Part shown: piece by piece, positions 53,992 to 62,081 of the stretch
How the letters are laid out: the number at the start of each line of letters is the position of its first letter
Numbering within the stretch: the stretch's first letter is position 1
Assembly: GCF_033845285.1 (NCBI RefSeq)
Contig: NZ_JAWXCX010000001.1
Span: 62,001 to 126,000 of the forward strand
Reading direction: 5' to 3'
DNA length: 64,000 nucleotides
Origin: Marinococcus sp. PL1-022
GTDB taxonomy: Bacteria > Bacillota > Bacilli > Bacillales > Marinococcaceae
Program-made: the position numbers and the translations under genes
Notes under the pieces: model-generated
Told to the model about the DNA's origin: nothing
Database searches by the model: none
The model's input: the letters and a program-made list of their open reading frames with translations, nothing else

Positions 53992-55576
53992 TACAATATT
54001 AGCGATTTTATACCTGGCGGCTTGGGCATTTTACACTGTGCGCTTTACGAAACGAAGCACACATATGCTCCAACAGAATTCTTACAAGAATGAGCGCTTC
54101 TGGGGATGGATTAAAGCTCATACTTCGAGGGCATTTCCAATCCGGAACACGATCGGCCTTGCAGCTGTTGTGCCGTTTCTTTTCGGAGCAGAGGCATTAG
54201 GCCTGATTATTGGCTTTATTTACTTTCTGTTTATGGCCCTGACTATGCCGCAGCTGAAGGAGAAGAAGGCGCTGGTAGTCACAGCACGGGTGAAACGGTT
54301 GTTTATCACGATCGGTGTCCTCTTCGTACTGTTTACTGCAGCGGGGCTTCTGCTCGGTAACACGGCATTATTTTATACGTATGGATGGCTCGTGTTTTTA
54401 ACAGTCATTGCGACGATTCTTACGTATTTTATTACGATGGGCGCGAACTATATTAATTACCCAATGGAACGAAAAATCAGCCAGCATTACGTCAATGATG
54501 CAGAACGAATTATTAAATCGATGCCGGACCTTGAAGTAATAGGCATCACAGGAAGCTACGGAAAGACAAGTACTAAGCACATGCTTGAAACGGTTCTTTC
54601 CTCCGAATTTAATACGCTGATGACCCCGGAAAGCTACAACACGCCGATGGGCGTGACAAAAACGATCCGGACGATGCTGAGGCCGTATCACGAAATTTTC
54701 ATTGCCGAAATGGGCGCGAAAAGACCGGGAGACATTGAAGAAATCTGTGATATTGTGCACCAGCGGTACGGTGTTTTAACTGCGGTAGGAGAGCAGCATC
54801 TCGAAACATTCAAAACGCTCGATAACATTAAAAAAACCAAATTTGAAATTGTCGAAACGCTTCCGCAGGAAGGTACTGCTTTTGTGAACAAAGATGATGA
54901 AAACATTATGAGCTACGAGCAGCAGAACCAGTGCCGGACGATTTACTACGGCATCGACGCCGAAGATCTTCATTACCGTGCTAAAAATATTGGATACTCT
55001 TCCAAGGGTACGTCGTTTACCGTGGTGAAATATGACGGAACCACTGCAGAGATTCAGACCAAACTGCTCGGCCGCCATAATATTTATAATATTTTAGCTG
55101 CCGTGGCTATCGGCTCTGAAAAGGGCATCTCGTTTGAAAAAATAGCGAGAGCGCTGCGGAAGGCTCAGCCGGTGGAACACCGTCTGGAGCTGAAAAAAAC
55201 GAATGGCAACATTACGATTGTGGATGACAGCTTTAATTCCAATCCGGTTGGCTCCAGGATGGCTATGGAAGTATTAAGTCATATGCCGGAATACAAAATT
55301 GCCATAACCCCGGGCATGGTTGAGCTTGGGGAAAAAGAGTATGAATTAAATAAAGCACTCGGTACTTACATGGCAGATGCGTGTGATTTCATTATTTTAG
55401 TCGGAAAGAAACAGACTGTGCCGCTTCAGGACGGGTTAAAAGAAAAAAATTATCCGGAAGAGCAGTTGTACGTTGCCTCCGACCTTCAGGACGCCCTGGC
55501 AAAAATGAACGAAATCGCGACTCAGCCATCCGTGGTACTGCTTGAAAATGACCTTCCGGATTCATTCAACGAGTAA
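53984..55576 (+). CDS. MurF-like Mur ligase with N-terminal membrane domain
   Basis: 530 residues. The first 150 or so form four to five membrane segments (about 1-17, 55-87, 106-125, 130-152) in place of the UDP-MurNAc-tripeptide-binding domain of normal MurF. The ATP-binding domain starts near 183: P-loop GITGSYGKTST (188-198), then EMGAKRPGDIEEIC and GEQHLETFKT. The C-terminal ligase domain carries KKTNGNITIVDDSFNSNPVGSRMAMEVL. It should ligate a dipeptide or amino acid to a membrane-proximal acceptor. Followed 20 nt later by Ddl. The real murF is presumably elsewhere. Confidence 0.83.
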   Translation: MINTILAILYLAAWAFYTVRFTKRSTHMLQQNSYKNERFWGWIKAHTSRAFPIRNTIGLAAVVPFLFGAEALGLIIGFIYFLFMALTMPQLKEKKALVVTARVKRLFITIGVLFVLFTAAGLLLGNTALFYTYGWLVFLTVIATILTYFITMGANYINYPMERKISQHYVNDAERIIKSMPDLEVIGITGSYGKTSTKHMLETVLSSEFNTLMTPESYNTPMGVTKTIRTMLRPYHEIFIAEMGAKRPGDIEEICDIVHQRYGVLTAVGEQHLETFKTLDNIKKTKFEIVETLPQEGTAFVNKDDENIMSYEQQNQCRTIYYGIDAEDLHYRAKNIGYSSKGTSFTVVKYDGTTAEIQTKLLGRHNIYNILAAVAIGSEKGISFEKIARALRKAQPVEHRLELKKTNGNITIVDDSFNSNPVGSRMAMEVLSHMPEYKIAITPGMVELGEKEYELNKALGTYMADACDFIILVGKKQTVPLQDGLKEKNYPEEQLYVASDLQDALAKMNEIATQPSVVLLENDLPDSFNE

Positions 55577-55596
55577 AGACATAGGGAGCGGATATT

Positions 55597-56805
55597 ATGA
55601 AAACGAGAATAGGAGTATTTTTCGGCGGTATTTCCGTCGAACACGAGGTTTCTGTCATTTCAGCTGTACAGGCTATGGAGTCCATGGATGAAGACCGGTA
55701 CGAAATCGTCCCGATTTACATCAGTAAAGAACGTAAGTGGTATACCGGCAATGTCTTGCGGGATATTGAAGCCTATAAAGACATGACGAAATTATTGAAC
55801 GAGGCTCAGCAGGTGCTGATTACGTACGGGGAAGAAGATAACGTGGTACTTCACAAAAAGCCTGCACCTAAATTCGGCAAAAAAGAAGTGGCTGCAATTG
55901 ATGTTGCTTTTCCAATTGTTCACGGAACGTTTGGCGAAGACGGAGCGCTTCAGGGGCTGTTTGAGCTTTACGGCCTGCCTTACGTCGGCTGCGATGTAGC
56001 CTCTTCGGCCGTGGGCATGGATAAGGTAATGATGAAGCAGATTTTGAGAGACTCCCGTCTGCCGGTACTAAATGATGTGTGGTTCTACAGCAACCATTGG
56101 GCAGAGGACACCGAAAGCGTCATTGCCATGATCGAAGAGAGTGTTCCTTATCCGGTCATTGTAAAGCCGGCCAACCTTGGTTCAAGCGTCGGTATCGGCG
56201 CAGCAAAAAACCGGGAGGAACTGGAGCAGGCGGTTGAAGAAGCTACTGAATTCGCGGGAAAAATTCTCGTGGAAAAAATGCTCGAAGGTATGACAGAGGT
56301 GAACTGTTCTGTTGTAGGTGACTACGAAGATGTAGAAGCGTCGGTAATCGAAAAAGTACTCAAGACAGATGAAATACTGAGCTATAAAGATAAATACCAG
56401 GGCGGTAAAAACGGCAGCTCGTCCAAGGGAATGGAAGCGACAGACCGGGAAATCCCGGCTCCCATCACAGAAGAAAAAGCAGGCGAAGTACGGGAGCTTG
56501 CCAAGGATACGTTCCAAATTCTTGGCTGCAGTGGTGTCTCCCGGATTGATTTCCTGATTGAGGACAGCACCGAAACAGTATTTGTAAATGAAATCAACAC
56601 GATTCCGGGATCGCTTTCCTTCTATCTATGGGACCCGGCAGGGAAAAGCTACAGCGAATTGATTCATCAGCTGATTCAATTAGCGTTAAAGCGGAAACGG
56701 GAAAGAGAAAGACTGACGTTTTCGATCGATTCCAACCTGTTTTCTCTTCAAAGCGGCCAGGGAAGCAAAGGCGGCACAAAAACAGGCTCTGCATCTAATC
56801 GATAA
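55597..56805 (+). CDS. ddl: D-alanine-D-alanine ligase
   Basis: 402 residues; longer than usual because of a Ser/Gly/Lys-rich tail of about 30 residues. Motifs: FFGGISVEHEVSVISA (N-terminal), PIVHGTFGEDGALQGLFEL, ATP-grasp PVIVKPANLGSSVGI, omega-loop ILSYKDKYQGGKNGSSSKGM, and metal site NEINTIPGSLSFYLWDP. It makes D-Ala-D-Ala or a related D-Ala-D-X; the loop keeps the Tyr/Lys pattern of Ddl, not VanA. Third gene of the hydrolase-Mur ligase-Ddl operon. Start ATG at 55597 behind AGGGAG. Confidence 0.88.
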   Translation: MKTRIGVFFGGISVEHEVSVISAVQAMESMDEDRYEIVPIYISKERKWYTGNVLRDIEAYKDMTKLLNEAQQVLITYGEEDNVVLHKKPAPKFGKKEVAAIDVAFPIVHGTFGEDGALQGLFELYGLPYVGCDVASSAVGMDKVMMKQILRDSRLPVLNDVWFYSNHWAEDTESVIAMIEESVPYPVIVKPANLGSSVGIGAAKNREELEQAVEEATEFAGKILVEKMLEGMTEVNCSVVGDYEDVEASVIEKVLKTDEILSYKDKYQGGKNGSSSKGMEATDREIPAPITEEKAGEVRELAKDTFQILGCSGVSRIDFLIEDSTETVFVNEINTIPGSLSFYLWDPAGKSYSELIHQLIQLALKRKRERERLTFSIDSNLFSLQSGQGSKGGTKTGSASNR

Positions 56806-56814
56806 TAATTGTTC

Positions 56815-56847
56815 AGCCGGCCTGATATCATGGGCCGGCTTTTTATA
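56815..56847 (+). terminator. Terminator after ddl
   Basis: AGCCGGCC (56815-56822) pairs with GGCCGGCT (56833-56840), followed by TTTTATAT. Confidence 0.9.
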
Positions 56848-56901
56848 TACTGATAGAATAAAACAAGAAAATATCAAACTTTTTTGAATATAGTAATTTG
56901 G

Positions 56902-56930
56902 TTGCAAGAGAGAAAAAAATGCTTTAAAAT
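56902..56930 (+). promoter_or_regulatory. Promoter of the tRNA cluster
   Basis: TTGCAA (56902-56907), 17 nt, TAAAAT (56925-56930), about 40 nt before the first tRNA. Confidence 0.65.
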
Positions 56931-56971
56931 ACTTTACTGTAGCAATGAAAGAAAAGCTTCATGCAGTTTAT

Positions 56972-57046
56972 GGCCCGTTGGTCAAGTGGTTAAGACACCG
57001 CCCTTTCACGGCGGTATCACGGGTTCGAATCCCGTACGGGTCACCA
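56972..57046 (+). tRNA. tRNA-Glu (TTC)
   Basis: 75 nt with encoded CCA. Acceptor GGCCCGT/ACGGGTC, anticodon stem CCGCC/GGCGG with loop CTTTCAC, T loop TTCGAAT. Confidence 0.95.
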
Positions 57047-57093
57047 TACATAAAGCTGTTTTTGCCGAGAGGCATGTATCAGGTTTTTCACAT

Positions 57094-57169
<76 letters not shown>

Positions 57170-57172
57170 CGT

Positions 57173-57257
57173 GGAGGGGTAGCGAAGTTGGCCAAACGCG
57201 GCGGACTGTAAATCCGCTCCTTCGGGTTCGGCGGTTCGAATCCGTCCCCCTCCACCA
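57173..57257 (+). tRNA. tRNA-Tyr (GTA)
   Basis: 85 nt with a long variable arm (CTCCTTCGGGTTCGG region), as for class II tRNA-Tyr. Anticodon loop CTGTAAA gives GTA; CCA encoded. Confidence 0.95.
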
Positions 57258-57265
57258 CTTAATAC

Positions 57266-57341
57266 GAGCCATTAGCTCAGTTGGTAGAGCATCTGACTTT
57301 TAATCAGAGGGTCGGAGGTTCGAATCCTCCATGGCTCACCA
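57266..57341 (+). tRNA. tRNA-Lys (TTT)
   Basis: 76 nt. Acceptor GAGCCAT/ATGGCTC, anticodon loop CTTTTAA gives TTT, CCA encoded. Confidence 0.95.
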
Positions 57342-57365
57342 TTGTTATTATCCTTGTTTGGAACT

Positions 57366-57440
57366 GCGGAAGTAGTTCAGTGGTAGAACACCACCTTGCC
57401 AAGGTGGGGGTCGCGGGTTCGAATCCCGTCTTCCGCTCCA
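57366..57440 (+). tRNA. tRNA-Gly (GCC)
   Basis: 75 nt. Acceptor GCGGAAG/CTTCCGC, anticodon loop TTGCCAA gives GCC, CCA encoded. Confidence 0.95.
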
Positions 57441-57501
57441 TTATTTGACGGACAGGGTAAGCAGTGATAGTATGAATAATGTTGATTTGTATATAGATTA
57501 T

Positions 57502-57575
57502 GCGGGTGTAGTTTAGTGGTAAAACCTCAGCCTTCCAAGCTGATGTCGTGGGTTCGATTCCCATCACCCGCTCCA
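57502..57575 (+). tRNA. tRNA-Gly (TCC)
   Basis: 74 nt. Acceptor GCGGGTG/CACCCGC, anticodon loop CTTCCAA gives TCC, CCA encoded. Confidence 0.95.
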
Positions 57576-57600
57576 TTTTTGTTAGATCAAACATATGCAG

Positions 57601-57676
57601 GGGGCCTTAGCTCAGCTGGGAGAGCGCCTGCTTTGCACGCAGGAGGTCAGCGGTTCGATCCCGCTAGGCTCCACCA
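57601..57676 (+). tRNA. tRNA-Ala (TGC)
   Basis: 76 nt. Acceptor GGGGCCT/AGGCTCC, anticodon loop TTTGCAC gives TGC, CCA encoded. Last tRNA of the cluster. Confidence 0.95.
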
Positions 57677-57692
57677 AACAACACGAACGTGT

Positions 57693-57718
57693 TCAGCCTG
57701 AAGGGCTGATTTTTTTAT
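57693..57718 (+). terminator. Terminator of the tRNA cluster
   Basis: TCAGCC (57693-57698) pairs with GGCTGA (57704-57709), followed by seven Ts. Confidence 0.82.
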
Positions 57719-57785
57719 GTCAATTTTAAGGCTTTTAATCCTCCAGGGATGAATGTCTGAAAGAATCATGGTAGAATACGCGGGC

Positions 57786-57829
57786 ATAGAAAAACTCTTA
57801 TGCATTTAGGAAGAACGCATAAGAGTTTT
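57786..57829 (-). terminator. Terminator of the Spo0E-like gene
   Basis: AAAACTCTTATGC (57791-57803) pairs with GCATAAGAGTTTT (57817-57829); the minus strand continues TTTTTC. The loop holds the stop codon of the gene. Confidence 0.75.
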
Positions 57830-57985
57830 ACGGGATATAAGCTCATATTTATTTAAAAGAACATCCAGTTCCTTGCTTAAAGCCAGGACATCATCCGAAA
57901 TCAGGGAAGCCGTATGATCGGAAGTCAGTTGATGGAGTCTGTCTCTTGTTTGTTCTATTTCCTGCCGTAAATATTGTTGAGACAA
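57806..57985 (-). CDS. Spo0E-family aspartyl-phosphate phosphatase
   Basis: 59 residues from TTG at 57983-57985 behind AGGAGGTGA; a longer frame to 58030 would run through the ribosome site. Two helices: LRQEIEQTRDRLHQL and VLALSKELDVLLNKYE, the latter with the SxxLD signature (Ser-Lys-Glu-Leu-Asp) of Spo0E-type phosphatases. Members dephosphorylate Spo0A~P or other response regulators and so delay sporulation. Single gene, convergent with the tRNA cluster. Confidence 0.85.
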   Translation of the reverse strand: MSQQYLRQEIEQTRDRLHQLTSDHTASLISDDVLALSKELDVLLNKYELISRKTLMRSS

Positions 57986-58207
57986 ACGTTCTTCACCTCC
58001 TATATGGTGCGTGTTTACATTATTACCCATTTTAACTCATTTTCAAAGTTATTTATGCCATATTTTCCAAAATGTGACTATGGTTCTAGAGGGTGCATAA
58101 ATAGTAATATGGATAAAGATAGAGAATGGAAATCGTGTTACAATTGGCTGAATTGAAAAAATTACCATAATAAAGATGAGTTAAGCAGCCGAAGGCTGTT
58201 AAATAAA

Positions 58208-58233
58208 TGAAACGGATAGACTCATTGAACGTA
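58208..58233 (+). promoter_or_regulatory. Sigma-W autoregulatory promoter
   Basis: TGAAAC (58208-58213), exactly 16 nt, CGTA (58230-58233): a perfect match to the sigma-W consensus, 31 nt before the sigW start. It shows positive autoregulation of sigW-rsiW. Confidence 0.9.
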
Positions 58234-58263
58234 TGTATAGTCCCACGAGGTGGAGGTCGCCAA

Positions 58264-58830
58264 ATGGATGCAACAGTGAAACGGTTAGTGAAAGAAGTGA
58301 AAAAAGACGGGGATCAGGACGCTTTCCGGGAATTGGTTGATTTGTACAAAGACAAGGTATACCAAATCGCCTATCGGATGGTGGGCAATGCCTATGAAGC
58401 TCAGGATATGGCCCAGGAAGCGTTTTTAAGAGCATACGCCAATATTGAAAGCTATGACGAAAAAAGAAAATTCTCCACCTGGCTTTTCCGTATTACTACA
58501 AATCTCTGTATCGACCGTCTCCGTAAGAAAAAGCCGGACTATTCCCTGGATGCAGAAATACCCGGGGCGGAAGGACTTGATGGATATTCGCAGCTTTCCT
58601 CGCCGGACAGGCTGCCGGATGAACAGGTCGTAACAATGGAAATGCAGGAATGGGTGCAGGAAGGGATATTGAAGCTGCCGCCGAAATACCGGACAGCTAT
58701 TGTTCTTCGCTACATCGAAGACCTTTCTATTCAGGAAATTAGTGACATACTGGATCTTCCCGAAAACACGGTAAAAACGCACGTGCACAGGGGGCGCGAA
58801 GCTTTAAGAAAACATTTGGGAAACACGTGA
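58264..58830 (+). CDS. sigW: ECF RNA polymerase sigma factor SigW
   Basis: 188 residues from ATG at 58264 behind GTGGAGG; longer frames upstream cross its promoter. Region 2 spans DAFRELVDLYKDKVYQIAYRMVGNAYEAQDMAQEAFLRAYANIESYDEKRKFSTWLFRI (core binding and -10 reading), region 4 LKLPPKYRTAIVLRYIEDLSIQEISDILDLPENTVKTHVHRGREALRKHL (-35 reading). It directs the cell-envelope and antimicrobial-stress regulon. It is followed 16 nt later by its anti-sigma factor. Confidence 0.95.
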   Translation: MDATVKRLVKEVKKDGDQDAFRELVDLYKDKVYQIAYRMVGNAYEAQDMAQEAFLRAYANIESYDEKRKFSTWLFRITTNLCIDRLRKKKPDYSLDAEIPGAEGLDGYSQLSSPDRLPDEQVVTMEMQEWVQEGILKLPPKYRTAIVLRYIEDLSIQEISDILDLPENTVKTHVHRGREALRKHLGNT

Positions 58831-58846
58831 ATGAGGGGGTGGGACC

Positions 58847-59485
58847 ATGGCTTTAAACGAGCGGGAGGAAGAGTACATCCAGCGCTACATTGACGGTGAT
58901 ATGGATGAACGTGAAAAAGAAAAGTTTCACACGTATATCAAAGAAAATCCGGAATGTGCACACCGTCTCCAGGAATTGAAACGGACAGTAACGATAGTGC
59001 AGGGCACTTCGCACGTTTGGGCTCCAGAAACTTTTACCGACAGCATCATGAAAGAGCTGCCTAAGAAAAGAAAACGGACAGCCTGGAAATCATGGTCCAG
59101 GCAGCATCCTGTGCTGGTTGCGGTTTCCATGTTTATTGTGCTGATGGCTTCAAGCGTGCTGTTTGCCTGGAATGATCAGGCGGGGGCTGAGATGACGGTT
59201 TCTGGCGATAGAGAAAATGTAAACATTGATTACGATAACAACGCAGTAATCATACCGGAGGGGGAAACGGTGCAGGGAGATTTAACCGTTCGAAACGGAG
59301 AAGTTGATGTGCACGGGAACGTCAATGGTGACCTCACGGTGATTAATGGGGAGCCCTACATGGCTTCGGCTGGAAGTGTTTCCGGCAATATTGAGGAAGT
59401 GGACCAGGTGCTTGAGTGGATCTGGTACCATACGAAACGAATAAGTCAGGAAGCCTGGCACATGGATGAAGAAGAAGCGGCATAA
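58847..59485 (+). CDS. rsiW: Anti-sigma-W factor RsiW
   Basis: 212 residues: cytoplasmic anti-sigma domain 1-78, one membrane helix about 87-106 (VLVAVSMFIVLMASSVLFAW), and an extracellular part with beta-like repeats (GDLTVRNGEVDVHGNVNGDLTVINGE). The SHVWAPETFTDSIMKELPKK segment matches B. subtilis RsiW. The HxxxCxxC zinc motif of ZAS anti-sigma factors is decayed: aligning on the last Cys (PECAHR) puts Tyr and Asn at the His and first Cys. Stress-induced cleavage near the membrane by PrsW/RasP should release SigW. Confidence 0.88.
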   Translation: MALNEREEEYIQRYIDGDMDEREKEKFHTYIKENPECAHRLQELKRTVTIVQGTSHVWAPETFTDSIMKELPKKRKRTAWKSWSRQHPVLVAVSMFIVLMASSVLFAWNDQAGAEMTVSGDRENVNIDYDNNAVIIPEGETVQGDLTVRNGEVDVHGNVNGDLTVINGEPYMASAGSVSGNIEEVDQVLEWIWYHTKRISQEAWHMDEEEAA

Positions 59486-59614
59486 CACGGGCGTTTATAA
59501 ACAGCAGCAGGCTTTTATCAGAGCGTGCTGCTGTTTGCCTATTAATCCGGGCGCAAACTACATAATAAAATTGCCGGAAATCCAAATAAAGCACGCAGAG
59601 AATAGAAGTGATTG

Positions 59615-59623
59615 TGATATAAT
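59615..59623 (+). promoter_or_regulatory. Extended -10 promoter before cdaA
   Basis: TGATATAAT is an extended -10 element 48 nt upstream of cdaA, with no good -35. It gives the c-di-AMP/GlmM genes a start independent of sigW. Confidence 0.6.
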
Positions 59624-59670
59624 ATAACCGTTACTTTGCTTACGGGATAGAATCAATTGGAGGAAGTGCC

Positions 59671-60489
59671 ATGTTTGCTGGACAAGATTTCGATTTACTC
59701 AACATCATACGAATTGTCGTAGACATATCGCTGGTGGCGTATGTCATTTACAAAGCGATCACGATTATCCGGGGCACTCGGGCCGTCCAGCTGGTAAAAG
59801 GCATTGCTGTTATTTTAGCTGTTTGGTTTATAAGCAGTTTTTTTGGTCTGCGAACGCTTCAATGGATTATGGGGAACTCGGTTACATACGGACTGCTTGC
59901 CATCATTATTATCTTTCAGCCGGAACTCCGGCGTGCCCTTGAACAGCTCGGCAGGGGGAGGCTCTTCGGCAGAGCTTCTTATGTAGAAGAAGATGAAACG
60001 TTAAAAACGATTGATGCCATTATGAAATCAACAAAGTATATGGCAAAGAGGCGCATTGGAGCGCTGATTTCCATCGAGCGCGAAACTGGAATGAATGATT
60101 ACATTGAAACCGGCATATCTATGGATGCAAACATTACATCAGAACTTTTAATTAATACCTTTATTCCAAACACTCCGCTTCATGACGGGGCGGTAGTGAT
60201 GAGAGAAAACAAAATAGCCGCTGCTGCCTGCTATCTGCCTCTATCAGAAAATCCCTTTATTTCAAAGGAGCTGGGCACCAGGCACCGCGCCGCTCTTGGT
60301 GTGAGTGAAGTAACAGACGCGCTTACGCTGGCTGTGTCGGAGGAAACCGGCAGTATTTCCATTACCAAAAATGGAGATCTTCACCGGGATGTTGATGAAG
60401 AAACACTCCGCAAAATGCTTGAAAAAGATTTGATGGCAGAAAATAACTCATCCAGTATTTGGCAGTGGGGAGGGAAAAAGGATGGATAA
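59671..60489 (+). CDS. cdaA: Diadenylate cyclase CdaA
   Basis: 272 residues. Three N-terminal membrane helices (about 8-80), then a DAC domain: LHDGAVVMRENKIAAAACYLPLS with the catalytic DGA, and GTRHRAALGVSEVTDALTLAVSEETGSIS with the RHR nucleotide-binding motif. It condenses two ATP to c-di-AMP, which controls K+ and osmolyte transport. It shares 8 nt with cdaR and is cotranscribed with cdaR and glmM, whose products bind and regulate it. Start ATG at 59671 behind TTGGAGG. Confidence 0.96.
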   Translation: MFAGQDFDLLNIIRIVVDISLVAYVIYKAITIIRGTRAVQLVKGIAVILAVWFISSFFGLRTLQWIMGNSVTYGLLAIIIIFQPELRRALEQLGRGRLFGRASYVEEDETLKTIDAIMKSTKYMAKRRIGALISIERETGMNDYIETGISMDANITSELLINTFIPNTPLHDGAVVMRENKIAAAACYLPLSENPFISKELGTRHRAALGVSEVTDALTLAVSEETGSISITKNGDLHRDVDEETLRKMLEKDLMAENNSSSIWQWGGKKDG

Positions 60490-62038
60490 ACTTTTTGCGA
60501 ATAAGTGGTTTGTCCGCTTTATCTCTCTTGCTTTTGCCGTCATGCTTTACTTAATTGTGAATATGGATCCAACGGTAAATAACGCCGGCGTCGTACCAGA
60601 CGGTGAAGATCAGACATATACAATCGAAGACGTGAATATTACCCCGGAATACAATGAGGAAGAGTACGCGATTACAAATATGACTGAAAATGCAGATGTA
60701 ACGCTCGCTGGTTCGCAGACGGCTATTATGCTGTTTCGCCTGTCTCGGTCCGACAGCTATGAACTTTATTTAGACATGCAGAACCTGGGCGCCGGAACGC
60801 ATAACGTTCAGGTAAGTCATCGTGATTTTCCGACAGATCTGGAGGTAACCCCGTCACCGGAATACGCCACGGTAACGCTCGAAGAAAAGCAGGAAACGAC
60901 CTTTCCGCTTGAAACACAAATTTTGAACGAAAAGGAAAATGAAGAGTTTTCTTTTGGGAACCCGACCGTCAGCCCTGAGGAAGTGACGGTAAGCGGGGCC
61001 GGTACTGTTATCGAACAAATTGACCGGGTTGTTGCCCAGGTGGATGTATCTGAAGCAGATGGTGACATTAGTGGAAGCTTTCCGGTAGCGGCACTCGATA
61101 CGGAGGGCAACGAGCTGGATGTAAATATAGAACCGCAGGAGGCATCAGTGGAGCTATCTGCTGATGCTCCTTCAAAAGAAGTGCCGGTAAACGTGGAACG
61201 GACAGGCAATTTAAGTGCAGATACATCAATTAGTGAAGTCACAGCTTCCGAAGAAGCAGTAACTATTTACGGCAGCGAGGAAGCAGTACAAAATACAGAA
61301 AGCATTAATGCATCTCTCAACCTGAATGAAATTAGTGAAAGCGGCACGTATGAACTGGATGTACAGCTTCCGGACGGCATCCAACGGACAAATCCTGAAA
61401 ATTTAAGCGCCTCTGTGACGATAGAGGGCGAAGATCAGGCTACGCTTGAAAACGTACCTATTTCGATTGTGAATTTGCCTTCAGGTGCATCGACGAGCTG
61501 GGTGAACCCTTCCTCGGGCCAAATGAATGTGCAAATATATGGAGCAGCCGGAACGCTTGAGGGTGTCAGTGCAGAAGATATTACGCTGGAGGCACTTTGG
61601 AGCGGCAGCGGCTCCTCCAGTGAGGAGTCCTATATTCTTCCTGTGGAAGCGAGCGGGCCGGAAGGAGTGCAGATTTCTCCGGCAAGGGAGAATGTGGAAG
61701 TAACCCTTCAGCAGGAAGAAAGCAGAGAAGAAACGGAAGAGGAAGCAGAGCCGGAAGGTGAGACGCCGGAAGAGCAGCAGAACGAAAATACAGACGAGCC
61801 CGAAGACTCTGGTCAGAATGATGAAGAAGGTGATTCTTCCGGTCAGGATGGCTCGACAGAAGATACAGAAAATGGCAGCGGGTCAAATGGACAGGATAAT
61901 GATACAGAAACAGAGCCGGCACCAGAATCTGGAAACACTGAAGAAGATGGCTCCGGGGGTACAGAAGAAACACCGGCAGAAAATGAAGAAGAGGTTCCTG
62001 CGGAAGAAAATACTGAAACGGACGGGGAACAGCAGTAA
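60482..62038 (+). CDS. cdaR: CdaA regulator CdaR (YbbR-domain protein)
   Basis: 518 residues, one membrane helix near the N-terminus (FVRFISLAFAVMLYLIVNM), then several extracellular YbbR repeats (about 45-400) with patterns such as PTVSPEEVTVSGAGTVIEQIDRVVAQVDVS. The last 105 or so residues are a disordered Glu/Gly/Asp/Ser tail, far more acidic than in B. subtilis. CdaR modulates CdaA from outside. Start overlaps the cdaA stop (ATGGATAA). Confidence 0.93.
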   Translation: MDKLFANKWFVRFISLAFAVMLYLIVNMDPTVNNAGVVPDGEDQTYTIEDVNITPEYNEEEYAITNMTENADVTLAGSQTAIMLFRLSRSDSYELYLDMQNLGAGTHNVQVSHRDFPTDLEVTPSPEYATVTLEEKQETTFPLETQILNEKENEEFSFGNPTVSPEEVTVSGAGTVIEQIDRVVAQVDVSEADGDISGSFPVAALDTEGNELDVNIEPQEASVELSADAPSKEVPVNVERTGNLSADTSISEVTASEEAVTIYGSEEAVQNTESINASLNLNEISESGTYELDVQLPDGIQRTNPENLSASVTIEGEDQATLENVPISIVNLPSGASTSWVNPSSGQMNVQIYGAAGTLEGVSAEDITLEALWSGSGSSSEESYILPVEASGPEGVQISPARENVEVTLQQEESREETEEEAEPEGETPEEQQNENTDEPEDSGQNDEEGDSSGQDGSTEDTENGSGSNGQDNDTETEPAPESGNTEEDGSGGTEETPAENEEEVPAEENTETDGEQQ

Positions 62039-62081
62039 ACATCATCAGGGAATTGTGTAAGAATAAAGGAGAGATTTAACC

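Noticed and set aside
57304-57594. 96-codon minus-strand frame across the tRNA cluster
   Set aside because: It is the antisense translation of tRNA-Lys, Gly and Gly genes, a common false call in tRNA arrays.
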